Shown here in pieces: positions 1-7,100 of a stretch of DNA of 12,754 nucleotides. Made by a program: the position numbers and the translations under genes. Where the stretch lies: assembly GCA_027334785.1 (NCBI GenBank), contig DAHWQF010000045.1, forward strand, positions 1 through 12,754. Reading direction: 5' to 3'. The first letter of the stretch is position 1, and each line of letters begins with the position of its first letter. The notes below the pieces were generated by a model. The model was given only the letters and a program-made list of their open reading frames with translations, ran no database searches and was not told the DNA's origin. Origin of the DNA: Acidimicrobiaceae bacterium. GTDB lineage: Bacteria; Actinomycetota; Acidimicrobiia; Acidimicrobiales; Palsa-688.

Positions 1-153
1 GTAGCCGTCGCGTCCGGGCCCACCGGCCCTCCCCAGTCCTCAGGGGCACCAGTAGCCGTCGCGTCCGGGCCCACCGGGCCTCCCCAGTCCTCGGCTGTGC
101 CCTCGGCTGCGGTCGTCGCGTCCGGGCCCACCGGGCCTCCCCAGTCCTCGGCT
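1..153 (-). repeat. In-frame tandem coding repeat, 3 copies
   Basis: Three near-identical copies of a unit whose conserved part is about 45 bp, starting near 1, 52 and 109. The spacing is 51 bp and then 57 bp, both multiples of three, so the reading frame is kept. Read on the minus strand each copy encodes EDWGGPVGPDAT followed by a variable linker of 5-7 residues. More copies may lie past the left edge. Confidence 0.85.
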
Positions 154-608
154 AGCGGATCGGGCCGCGGCGGCTCGGGCCGGCCGATGCTGGCGAACAA
201 GCCCAGGCCCGGCCTCACCTGTGTCGGCTGCACGGACAGGTCGGCGGCTACCTCCGCACTGCCCACCACGCCGCCGGCCGGCTTGGCCCCGAGCGCCGAC
301 AGGACATCGTCCACCGACGCCGGCAGGGCCACGACGTCTGCCGCCGGTGGCAACGGGACGGACGCTCCGGGCGGCACCAGGAACACGACACGGCGGCGCT
401 GCCCGAGCTGGACCTGCGCCCAGGCGGACAGGGCCGGTGTGGGCCGGGCGAGCAGGACCGCGTAGTCCCGACCGGCCCGGTGCGCCTCCTCTGCCATACG
501 GGCCACCTGCTCAGGCGGCTCGTCGCCGCTCGAGAGCAAGGCGACGCCAGCCGCTCGCAGCGGCCCGGCCAGGGCCGGGCACCCGGACAACAACACGGCT
601 AATTTCAT
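1..608 (-). CDS. Unknown protein with tandem repeats, N-terminal part
   Basis: Partial minus-strand gene that leaves the window at the left edge; about 202 residues are visible. The ATG at 608 has an AGGAGG ribosome site 7 bases upstream and overlaps the stop of the preceding gene by four bases (ATGA), so the start is secure. Residues 1-120 look like a small alpha/beta domain (starts MKLAVLLSGCPALAG, then alternating hydrophobic strands such as VVFLVPPGAS and VVALPAS). A proline-rich linker follows, then three copies of an acidic repeat with core EDWGGPVGPDAT. This layout would fit an N-terminal module of a larger ATPase or partition-type protein, but no catalytic motif is in view, so that is only a guess. 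It is the last visible gene of the VRR-NUC operon. Confidence 0.75.
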   Translation of the reverse strand, partial: MKLAVLLSGCPALAGPLRAAGVALLSSGDEPPEQVARMAEEAHRAGRDYAVLLARPTPALSAWAQVQLGQRRRVVFLVPPGASVPLPPAADVVALPASVDDVLSALGAKPAGGVVGSAEVAADLSVQPTQVRPGLGLFASIGRPEPPRPDPLAEDWGGPVGPDATTAAEGTAEDWGGPVGPDATATGAPEDWGGPVGPDATA

Positions 609-988
609 TCACAACCCTCCTGTGCTCGCAGTTCCGCCGCCAGGGCGGGGGGTAGTTGGCGCACCCTTCCCGCAGGCAGGGCAGGCAGTGCCCGACGCAC
701 TGCCAAGACGCCCTCCTCTCGGTACTGGGCGGCATTGAAAGCAACTAGGCGCTCACAGGTGCGCTGGACCCTGCGGGCCTGGCCCGACAGGCCGAGCGCC
801 GCGGCGGTCTCGGCCAGGTCGAGGTCGAAGCCGTCGGGGTGGGCATCCAGGCTGTCGGCGATGCGCCGGAGCAGGCAGACGGCCGAGGGGCCGAGGACCG
901 GCAGCCAGTAGCGCTCGACATAAGCGGAGCGGAGGTCGTGGGTGCCGGCCGGCCAATCGAGCGGCACGACCCGCAGGGCTTCGCTCAT
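605..988 (-). CDS. Winged-helix-like DNA-binding protein
   Basis: Protein of 127 residues. The ATG at 988 overlaps the stop of the VRR-NUC gene by four bases (ATGA), and its own TGA overlaps the next ATG in the same way, so three genes are translationally coupled. The centre (about residues 25-85) is helical with the pattern YWLPVLGPSAVCLLRRIAD, then LAETAAALGL, then VQRTCERLVAF. This resembles the helix-turn-helix and recognition helix of winged-helix proteins found in actinobacterial mobile elements. The C-terminal stretch VRRALPALPAGRVRQLPPAL could be the wing and tail. A role in replication or regulation of the element is an inference from context. The family name is not known to me. Confidence 0.7.
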   Translation of the reverse strand: MSEALRVVPLDWPAGTHDLRSAYVERYWLPVLGPSAVCLLRRIADSLDAHPDGFDLDLAETAAALGLSGQARRVQRTCERLVAFNAAQYREEGVLAVRRALPALPAGRVRQLPPALAAELRAQEGCE

Positions 989-1362
989 CCTGTGACCGCC
1001 TCGCTCTTGGACAGGACGGCCTCGACCTGCCCGGAGCGCCAGTGGCTCGGCCGCCAGACGTAGACCTCGACGCCGGCGGCGGCCATCGCCTCGAGCCAGG
1101 CGGCCTGTGCGGGTGTCAGACGGCCCCGCTCGGACTTGAGCTCGGCGGCAATGGCCCTCCCGGCCCGCACCATGAAGCAGTCGGGGAAGCCCTCGCCGTC
1201 GCCCTGCACGGCCGTGCGCCAGCCGCCGTCGGCGGTGCGGGCCGGCCGGAAGTGGGCGATGCGATAGCCGAACAAGTGGGCCAGGTCGATGACCGCGGCC
1301 TGCAGGCGCGCCTCGGTGAGCGGGGCGGCCTTGGCCCGGGTGCGGTTCGGTTGTCTCCTCAC
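985..1362 (-). CDS. VRR-NUC domain nuclease
   Basis: Protein of 125 residues, the usual size for a stand-alone VRR-NUC (PD-(D/E)xK superfamily) nuclease. Visible motifs: E17 in the first helix (LTEARLQAAVIDLAHL), GFPD with D61, AELK with E74 and K76, then Q86 and VEVYVWRP closing the fold. D61, E74 and K76 match the metal-binding and catalytic positions. Stand-alone members occur in phages and integrative elements and are thought to cut branched DNA; the substrate here is unknown. The GTG start at 1362 is preceded by CCCCACATAGGGG, a box shared with two other starts in this block. The stop overlaps the next start by four bases. Confidence 0.88.
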   Translation of the reverse strand: MRRQPNRTRAKAAPLTEARLQAAVIDLAHLFGYRIAHFRPARTADGGWRTAVQGDGEGFPDCFMVRAGRAIAAELKSERGRLTPAQAAWLEAMAAAGVEVYVWRPSHWRSGQVEAVLSKSEAVTG

Positions 1363-1369
1363 TGCCCCT

Positions 1370-1377
1370 ATGTGGGG
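1370..1377 (-). promoter_or_regulatory. CCCCACAT start-codon box (VRR-NUC gene)
   Basis: CCCCACAT followed by AGGGGCA and then the GTG start at 1362. The same octamer is found before the starts at 1695 and 7374. It could be part of a promoter for short-leader transcripts, an operator, or an extended ribosome site. The position fixed to the start codon is what is seen; the role is inference. Confidence 0.45.
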
Positions 1378-1389
1378 GGTGGGAGGGCC

Positions 1390-1695
1390 TTAGCCGAGAT
1401 CCCTTGGTAAGCCGTACCGCTCGCGCAAGGCGCGCATCCTTGGGTCGGCCAACTTCTTGGCCAACTCCAGCCGCAACTTGGCGATATGTACCTTTGCGCT
1501 GCTGACCGCCTCGGTTCGCGTGGCGAACGCGAGGCCGCGGACCTGTTCTTGCCAAGGCTTGGGGGATGATGCAACGCCGGCGTGCTCAATAACCGGCACG
1601 TACGGCCAACGCGGATCCTTGCCACGCTTGCGCGCGCTCGGTTTACCGAAGTCGACCTTGGCCACCGTCCGGTCGATCTCATCGCCAATGCCCAT
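1390..1695 (-). CDS. Hypothetical protein of mobile-element type
   Basis: Unrecognised protein of 101 residues from the ATG at 1695. A GTG at 1716 would add seven residues. I prefer 1695 because the CCCCACAT box that precedes two other starts lies at the same distance from this ATG. The protein is basic, with an N-terminal KPSARKRGKDPRW patch, then WPYVPVIEH, and a long helical C-terminus (TEAVSSAKVHIAKLRLELAKKL, ending YGLPRDLG). No membrane segment and no catalytic motif are seen. It lies 27 bp upstream of the VRR-NUC gene on the same strand, so it probably heads that operon. Confidence 0.6.
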   Translation of the reverse strand: MGIGDEIDRTVAKVDFGKPSARKRGKDPRWPYVPVIEHAGVASSPKPWQEQVRGLAFATRTEAVSSAKVHIAKLRLELAKKLADPRMRALRERYGLPRDLG

Positions 1696-1701
1696 GGCCT
1701 C

Positions 1702-1709
1702 ATGTGGGG
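1702..1709 (-). promoter_or_regulatory. CCCCACAT start-codon box (hypothetical gene)
   Basis: CCCCACAT followed by GAGGCC and the ATG at 1695. It matches the boxes at 1370-1377 and 7381-7388 and supports this ATG over the in-frame GTG seven codons upstream. Confidence 0.45.
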
Positions 1710-1735
1710 AGGGCACCCGCGACCGGCGCCCCGGG

Positions 1736-1915
1736 TTGACCGACGAGGAGGCAGCAAGGCGGCCCGCCGCGCCAGTCGACTACTCAGACCAGGTTGAGCA
1801 CTGTTTCGGGGTACCCGCAGACGAGCTGGCACTGGTCGCGGCGTGGCTCTCAGCGGCCGCACCGCCGGCTGAGCCGCAGGCAGCGCCTTGCAGCGTTCGC
1901 TCTGATAGTAGCTAG
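1736..1915 (+). CDS. Doubtful small ORF
   Basis: Open frame of 59 residues from a TTG at 1736 (TDEEAARRPAAPVDYSDQVE, later ELALVAAWLSAAAPP). The acidic and hydrophobic pattern is not unlike a real small protein, and it lies just upstream of the FtsH remnant on the same strand. There is no good ribosome site and no recognised family. The rest of the stretch between 1716 and about 1950 shows nothing else. Confidence 0.2.
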   Translation: MTDEEAARRPAAPVDYSDQVEHCFGVPADELALVAAWLSAAAPPAEPQAAPCSVRSDSS

Positions 1916-1942
1916 TGGCACGAGCCCGGTTCGGCTCGCCTG

Positions 1943-2634
1943 TTCCCCTGGTGGGCACTGCGCTCCGGGCGTGCCGTCATGTCCTTGGAGGACACCCAGC
2001 GCGCCCGCATGACGGCCGAGCTTGGCCTTGCCCAGCCGGTCGTCTACGCCCATGAGGAGCGAAAGGCCATCGCCACCCATGAGGCCGGCGATGCCACGGT
2101 TGCCCTACTTCGCCGCCCCAGAGCGGCGGTTGGACGTGCTCTCGATCATGAAACGCCGGGAGACCCTCGGGATGCTTGCCCACTCCGAGACCGAAGAGCG
2201 CTTCACCCGCACCAAGGGCGAGTGCCTGGGGCTCCTCCAGGTGGCGATGGGCGGCATGGTGGCCGAGGAGGCGTTCTTTGGCAAGGCCGGCACCGGGCCG
2301 GCAGGTGACCTGGCCAGCGCCACGCGACTGGCGGCACAGATGACCGGCGCCTACGGCATGGCAGGGAGCCTGGTATCGCTCGAAGCGTCAAAGGCCCCCG
2401 GCGACATCGTGGCCAAGGCCCTCTCCGACGACAAGGGCCGGGAAGCTGTGGAAAGGCTCCTTTCCGAGGCCAAGCAGGCGGCGGCAGAAACGGTAGAGCA
2501 GCACCGGGACGTGGTCGAGGCGCTCCGGGGACGCCCTATTGGAACGCGACGAGATCACGGCGGTCATCGAGAAGGCTGACGGTCACGGGCAGCTCAGACG
2601 AGAAGACGACAGTCCGGCCCAAGGCCAGCGTTGA
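1943..2634 (+). pseudogene. FtsH-type M41 metalloprotease remnant
   Basis: C-terminal remnant of an FtsH-like AAA zinc protease. The end of the AAA lid (ALRSGRAVMSLEDTQRAR) and the M41 peptidase domain are readable across three frames. The first frame carries ELGLAQPV and IATHEAGDATVA. An extra C near 2103-2105 shifts to the frame with APERRLDVLSIMKRRETLG, EERFTRTKGE, MGGMVAEEAFFG and GPAGDLASATRLAAQM. An extra G in the run 2527-2530 shifts again to DALLERDEITAVIEKAD, ending at 2634. The AAA core is absent. The zinc site HExxH reads HEAGD (Asp codon 2090-2092), so activity would be lost even with the frame restored. Its end overlaps the convergent PIN gene by about 40 bp. Confidence 0.85.
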
Positions 2635-3262
2635 GGCTGGTAGCGCTTGACAACGTCTTACCACACCGAAGGCACCGAACTCCTCGAAAAAGTTCGCGTG
2701 GCGGGTTGTGATGGCTTTGGGCGGGCGTGACAGGGAACAGGTTTGCGTGTGCCTCGAACAACAGTGGATGGTTCTTAGCTATTGCCATATGCATATCAGG
2801 CAGTGCGTTGGGCGGCCTGTGCCGATTATGGATAAGGGTACCCAAGGCTGCCAAGTAACTATCGCGAGGAAGTCGGTGTTTCATGAATAGATCTGGGTTG
2901 ACAGCAGACAACCCGGTCGCAGCCAAATCACCTTCCCCGAAGTCGTCTACATTCTCGGTGACGATAAACCGTGCCTCAGCGGCGACAGCGTCTGCAATAA
3001 TCTGCCTGTCCTTATCATCAGTCGCCAGGTACCTGCCTGCTCCTGTCCCAGTGGGGCTGATCTCCCATCCGTACAGTACCCGAAGGTCCGAAACGGGCTT
3101 CATACCTGGACGAAGGTGACGGTCACACTCAGCTTCGGCATAAGCGCTCCACACCGGTACAAAACTCTTTCCATACGCGCCGCCTACGATCAATAGTGCC
3201 CGTGTGACGGGCTTTGCGAGGACATTTCCGTCAAGGAATACCCGAATTGGGCTATTGGTCAA
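2594..3262 (-). CDS. PIN-domain toxin with C-terminal zinc-ribbon-like module
   Basis: Protein of 222 residues, longer than a typical VapC (about 130-140). Residues 1-125 hold PIN motifs: D11 in VFLDGNVLAKP, acidic residues near 43-45 (YAEAECD), D82/D83/D85 in TDDKDRQIIADA, and FIVTENVDDF with D107. These acidic residues bind metal in PIN ribonucleases. Residues 196-218 form a Cys module, RCLRCGKTL then NAGLGPDC, resembling the DUF6011-type CxxC...GxGPxC ending. The TTG start overlaps the antitoxin stop by 11 bases, implying coupling. Base composition is visibly less GC-rich than the neighbours, suggesting separate acquisition. Probable role: RNase toxin held in check by the upstream HTH protein; the RNA target is unknown. 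Confidence 0.82.
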   Translation of the reverse strand: MTNSPIRVFLDGNVLAKPVTRALLIVGGAYGKSFVPVWSAYAEAECDRHLRPGMKPVSDLRVLYGWEISPTGTGAGRYLATDDKDRQIIADAVAAEARFIVTENVDDFGEGDLAATGLSAVNPDLFMKHRLPRDSYLAALGTLIHNRHRPPNALPDMHMAIAKNHPLLFEAHANLFPVTPAQSHHNPPRELFRGVRCLRCGKTLSSATSLNAGLGPDCRLLV

Positions 3263-3605
3263 TGAGATCGGCTTCGATGTCGTCGGCGTAGTGGTCGACG
3301 ATCGCCTGCATCAATGAGCTACGGAAGCGCTCGAACTCTGGCACAGGGATACGATGCCGATTGCCGACCTTGATCGTCTTGATCTCACCCGACGTTATGC
3401 GACGAGAAACAGTTGCTCGCGAGATGTGAAGGAGGTCGGCAGCCTGTCGTGGCGTCAACGTGGGCATGTTGGACGTGACGGTTACCGTCATGCCAGCATC
3501 GGCTGCTTCCTTCAGGTACTCGATCAGGGGCAAGGACCAGCCCGGCTGGTCCTCTGTCCTCATCGGGTGCGCTGGTTCTGGCTTGGTAATGAGCGTCGTC
3601 TCCAT
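3252..3605 (-). CDS. HTH antitoxin (excisionase-like) of the PIN pair
   Basis: Protein of 117 residues from the ATG at 3605. In-frame starts at 3614 (ATG) and 3656 (GTG) are possible, but the inverted repeat at 3628-3652 looks like an operator and would lie inside the gene if the GTG were used. Residues 45-95 contain a MerR/excisionase-like helix-turn-helix and wing (LTPRQAADLLHISRATVSRR, then IKTIKVGNRHRIPVPEFERF). The acidic C-terminus (DDIEADLIDQ) could contact the basic toxin. The order HTH antitoxin then PIN toxin with overlapping ends is the classic type II layout. It probably represses its own promoter. Confidence 0.82.
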   Translation of the reverse strand: METTLITKPEPAHPMRTEDQPGWSLPLIEYLKEAADAGMTVTVTSNMPTLTPRQAADLLHISRATVSRRITSGEIKTIKVGNRHRIPVPEFERFRSSLMQAIVDHYADDIEADLIDQ

Positions 3606-3627
3606 AAGGCACATCGTAGCACACTCT

Positions 3628-3652
3628 GCACAGACCACAGTGCTATCTGTGC
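3628..3652. promoter_or_regulatory. Candidate operator, inverted repeat
   Basis: Arms GCACAGA (3628-3634) and TCTGTGC (3646-3652) are perfect complements around an 11-bp spacer that itself holds CACAGTG (CAC-A-GTG). It lies 23 bp upstream of the antitoxin ATG, where an autoregulatory site is expected. Binding by the antitoxin is inference. Confidence 0.45.
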
Positions 3653-3659
3653 GCACCCC

Positions 3660-4124
3660 CCCCGGAGATGGGGACGCTTAGCACAAGTCCTCAGGGAGGT
3701 TGGGGGCGCCGACGGGAGCCCTGCCATCGCCTTGGTGCCCAGGGCACGGCGCCGGCCGGCTCAACCACGTGGTCAAGCCCTGTCTAGCCGATGTCTGGCC
3801 GAGTATAGGGGACCGCTATGCCAGGCCCTGGCGGCCCTGCCCTCACCCCGCCCTCGGCCAGCCGGGTTGCTACATAGTCCCCGCCGTGAGCGAACGGAGA
3901 GCCCCAAAGCGACCAAACGCGCCCTGTGCGATGCCCCTGGAGGCGCTCGCCGGAGAAGATGCCCCGCGCCCCATGAGAAGCGGAACCGCATCCTGCCTTA
4001 TTTCTGGCTTCCACGCCAGGGCACTGGCCGCCGAGAGGGGCGAGCGGGCCGCCGGGGCCGGCGCACGACGAGCTGGTCTCCGGCACCTATCCTCCTCGTT
4101 GCCGTAGCGCCATCGTAACGCCAT
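3660..4124. other. Intergenic stretch without a convincing gene
   Basis: About 465 bp between the toxin-antitoxin promoter and the 8-bp repeat array. Open frames on both strands are rich in Pro, Arg, Gly and Ala with no recognisable domain, and look like high-GC shadows. It holds a cluster of short palindromes (3735-3773). The position between cargo genes and the translocase would suit a cis-acting site, but no known origin sequence was recognised. Confidence 0.6.
3735..3773. repeat. Cluster of three short palindromes
   Basis: GTGCCCAGGGCAC (3735-3747), GCCGGCCGGC (3751-3760) and ACCACGTGGT (3764-3773) follow one another within 39 bp of non-coding DNA. Each is a perfect or one-base-centred palindrome. 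In GC-rich DNA such palindromes arise often by chance, so the function is open. Confidence 0.4.
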
Positions 4125-4164
4125 GCCGGTGTGCCGGTGTGCCGGTGTGCCGCTGTGCCGGCGT
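4125..4164. repeat. Five tandem 8-bp repeats, GCCGGTGT
   Basis: Three perfect GCCGGTGT units (4125-4148) are followed by GCCGCTGT and GCCGGCGT. The array ends six bases before the stop codon of the translocase gene. TraB-type conjugative translocases of Streptomyces plasmids bind 8-bp repeats in the clt locus close to the tra gene, so this may be the transfer-recognition site. It could also be a simple slippage repeat. Confidence 0.7.
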
Positions 4165-4170
4165 GCTCGC

Positions 4171-7100
4171 TCAGCCTCCGAGGTCGTCCAAGCTGAGCAC
4201 GATCTCTTCCTGCTCGTCGGGGCCGGCCAGGGAAGCGAGGGCGGCCCCGGGCGGGGGCGGCTGCCTCCTCTGGCGCAGGGCGGCAGCCATCTCTTCCTGT
4301 GAGGCCCACCAGCACTGGACGACCTGGGGCGGGCTGGAGAGCGGCTCAAACCAGCCGCGCCCCTTGGGCACGGCCTCGCCGAGGGGCGGGGCGCCGGCCC
4401 CGTCCCTGAGGGCCACTTGGCGCTCGGGCAGGCTCGCACGGCCGAGCAGGGCGCGGGCCAGGTTGACCCGGAGGTCCTCGGCCCCGGGCATGCGCTCGAG
4501 CATCGAGGCAGACAGGCGCTGGGTGGCGAGCAGGAGGCTCACGCCGGCCGAACGGGCCTCCCTGGCGACCCGGGCTATCGCCATGGCGATCCCGGCGCGG
4601 GCGGCGGCGTCGGCCTCCAGGGCGTCGCGCGCCGCGGCCTGGGCGGGGCTCTCCCCGGACCGGGCCGCGAGGCGGCCGCCGGGGGCGGTGAGCGAGGTGA
4701 ACTCGTCCACCATCACCACGAGGGGCGGGGGCGGGCTGGCGAGCTCGGCCCACGAACCGACGCCGGCGGCCGCGTTGGCTGCCTTGCGCCTAGCTACCTC
4801 GGCCAGCACGAGGTCGAGGACCGAGGCGGCCTCAGCCACGTCGGTGGCGAAGGCGGCGGCCCAAGGGCGCAGGAAGGCGAAGTCCGCCCCGCTCTTCACG
4901 GGGTCGACCACGACCACTACGGCCCCGGCCGCCACGGCCCCCCAGAGCAGGGCTTGTGCTGCCGAGCTCTTGCCCGAGCCGGTGGTGCCGGCGAGGAGCA
5001 GGTGCGGGGACTCGAGCGGGCTGAAACGGACCGCTTCGCCCTCCACGCCGGTGGCGAAGGGCAGCCCCTCCTCCCAGGACGGCCCTGCCGAGAAGTCGAA
5101 GGGGACGAAGGCTGGGAGCGGGCCCTCCTCCGCCGCCAGCAGCCGGAGCGCCCCTGGCCCGAGCGGGGACGGGCGCGCTTCCACCCACCCGTAGGACATG
5201 GCGGCCGCCACCTTGCCGAGGGCCGAGCGCACCAAGGCGGCGTCCACCCCTGGGGGCAAGAGGAAGTCGAAGGCCTGCACGTCGGGGTTGCCGGGCAGCG
5301 GGGCTGCCGCAGCCAGGCGGGGCCGGTAGCCCTCCATCCCCTTCAGCCCGGCGGCCGTCCAGGCGGCCTGCCACTCCGAGTTGGCCAGGCGCAGCGGGTC
5401 GGCGCTCGGGGCGAGCACCAACGAGCGCGAGTGGGGGGAAGCCCCGACCAGCAGGACCGCCCCCTCCCCGCCCGGCTCGACGGCCAGCCACGAAGCGCCG
5501 AGCACCTGGCGCAGGGCGGGGGCCTTGGCGGCCACGTCGGCCATGGTCGGCCCGCCGTGGAGCCGGAGCGCCACCTCCCAGAGCACGGCCGGGCTGTCGG
5601 GGGCGGAAAGGGGCCTGGCCGCCACGACCTCGGGCCGGGGCAGGCGGGCGGCGTCGAAGGCCGAGTTGACCAGTCCTGCCAGCACCCACACCGCCCCGGG
5701 CGAGGGGGCCAGGTGCTCGGGCGACGCCGGCTGGGGCGTCTCGGACCAGTAGACGACAAAGGCCTGGGGGTGGCGGTCGCCCGGGCGGCCCTGGCCGGGC
5801 CAGCCGCAGACCGCCACAAAGGGGGCGGCACCGAGCACCGTGGCCAGCTGGGGCTCGAGGCGCTGGAAGCTGGAGGGGTCGATGCCAGAGCGGGTCACGA
5901 AGGCGAGGCGGTGGACGACAGCGCCGCCGGCCAGCGCCAGGTCCTTCTCGGTCGTCCACTGCGGGGTGGGGGGGTTGGCACCCTGCTTCAGCACGTAGGC
6001 CCACCGCCCGTCCCACTCGTCCTCCCCGGCCACCCTGGCCAGCGTCCCGGCGTCCTCGTCGGAGAGGCCGGCCTCGGGGTCGCCTACAGCCCCGAAGTAG
6101 ACGACGTCGGCTCGGTGGTCCACCAGCACCGGGCACCCGAAGGAGGCGGCCAGGTCGCCCTTCAGAGGGCGGACCTCGGTGAGGCTCGGCCCGGCCGGCC
6201 AGGCCCAGCGGGAGCGCCAGACGGCCCTCGCGCCCACGGCGCCCATCCTCTCGGCCCCGAGGGGGACCGGCCGGCCGTAGTTGCGCTCCCCCAGGGCGAG
6301 GGCCATGGCGCAGTGCGCCCCGAGCGCCGCCTCCTCGGGGCTGGTCGCGGGGTCGGTGAAGTCGGGCAGGCCCCCGGGCCATATGGCCACGTCGAAGCGC
6401 AGCGGGTGCCGGGTGCCCGCCGTCGGCCCTCCCGGCCCCTGGTCGGGGTGCTCCAGCACCACGACCACCGCCCCCGGCTCGTAGGGGGCGAGCTTGGCCG
6501 AGACCGGCCAGAACGTCCTGGCCCCATGCACCGGGGCGGCCTCGAAGGTGAGGACGCTCGCCCTGCCGACCTCGGAGAGCGACACGAGCCTCGGCCCAGG
6601 GTCGAAACGCAGCTCGGCCCAGGGCCGGGCCCAGCGCTCGCGCATCTCCTCGGTGCGCCGCCAGTGGGCGAGGGCCGGGCGCGACGCCCCCGCCCAGGCG
6701 CCCAAGAAAGCACCGAGCACCACCAAGGCCACCGTGCCGGGCCGGCTTTGCCACTCCATTACCCCGGCCGGGACGCGGTGGAGGGCCACGGCCCCTGCCG
6801 TGGCGCAGAGGCCGCCGGCCAGCGCGCCGGCACCCGCCTGCCAACGGGCGAAGTCGGTAACCCGGGTGCCGGGGCAGGCGGTACCGGCAGAGGTGCGCAT
6901 GCCATAGGCGGCGCCCCCAACGAGCCACCACGCCGCCAGTGCGTCGACGGTGCGGCCCGTGCCGACGGCGAAACGGACGTGGCCGTAGAGGTGGGCGACG
7001 GGCAGGGTGGCGCCTGCCACCGCGGCGAGCAGGGCCCCTATGAAGCTCGCCAGCGGCGGCCAGCCCGGCACCAGGGCGCCCGCCGGCGCGGTCACGCTGA

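Noticed and set aside
1..153. A CRISPR array
   Set aside because: The repeats are long, adjacent, unequal in spacing by whole codons and lie in a coding frame; there are no unique spacers.
989..1555. Long minus-strand open frame upstream of the winged-helix gene, giving an extended 316-residue version
   Set aside because: The extra N-terminal part is Arg/Gly/Pro-rich text in the wrong frame of the VRR-NUC gene. The ATGA-coupled start at 988 and the normal-looking protein after it are clearly better.
3700..4107. Plus-strand 135-residue open frame in the intergenic region
   Set aside because: No ribosome site, no family resemblance, composition like a shadow, and a competing frame of equal quality on the other strand.
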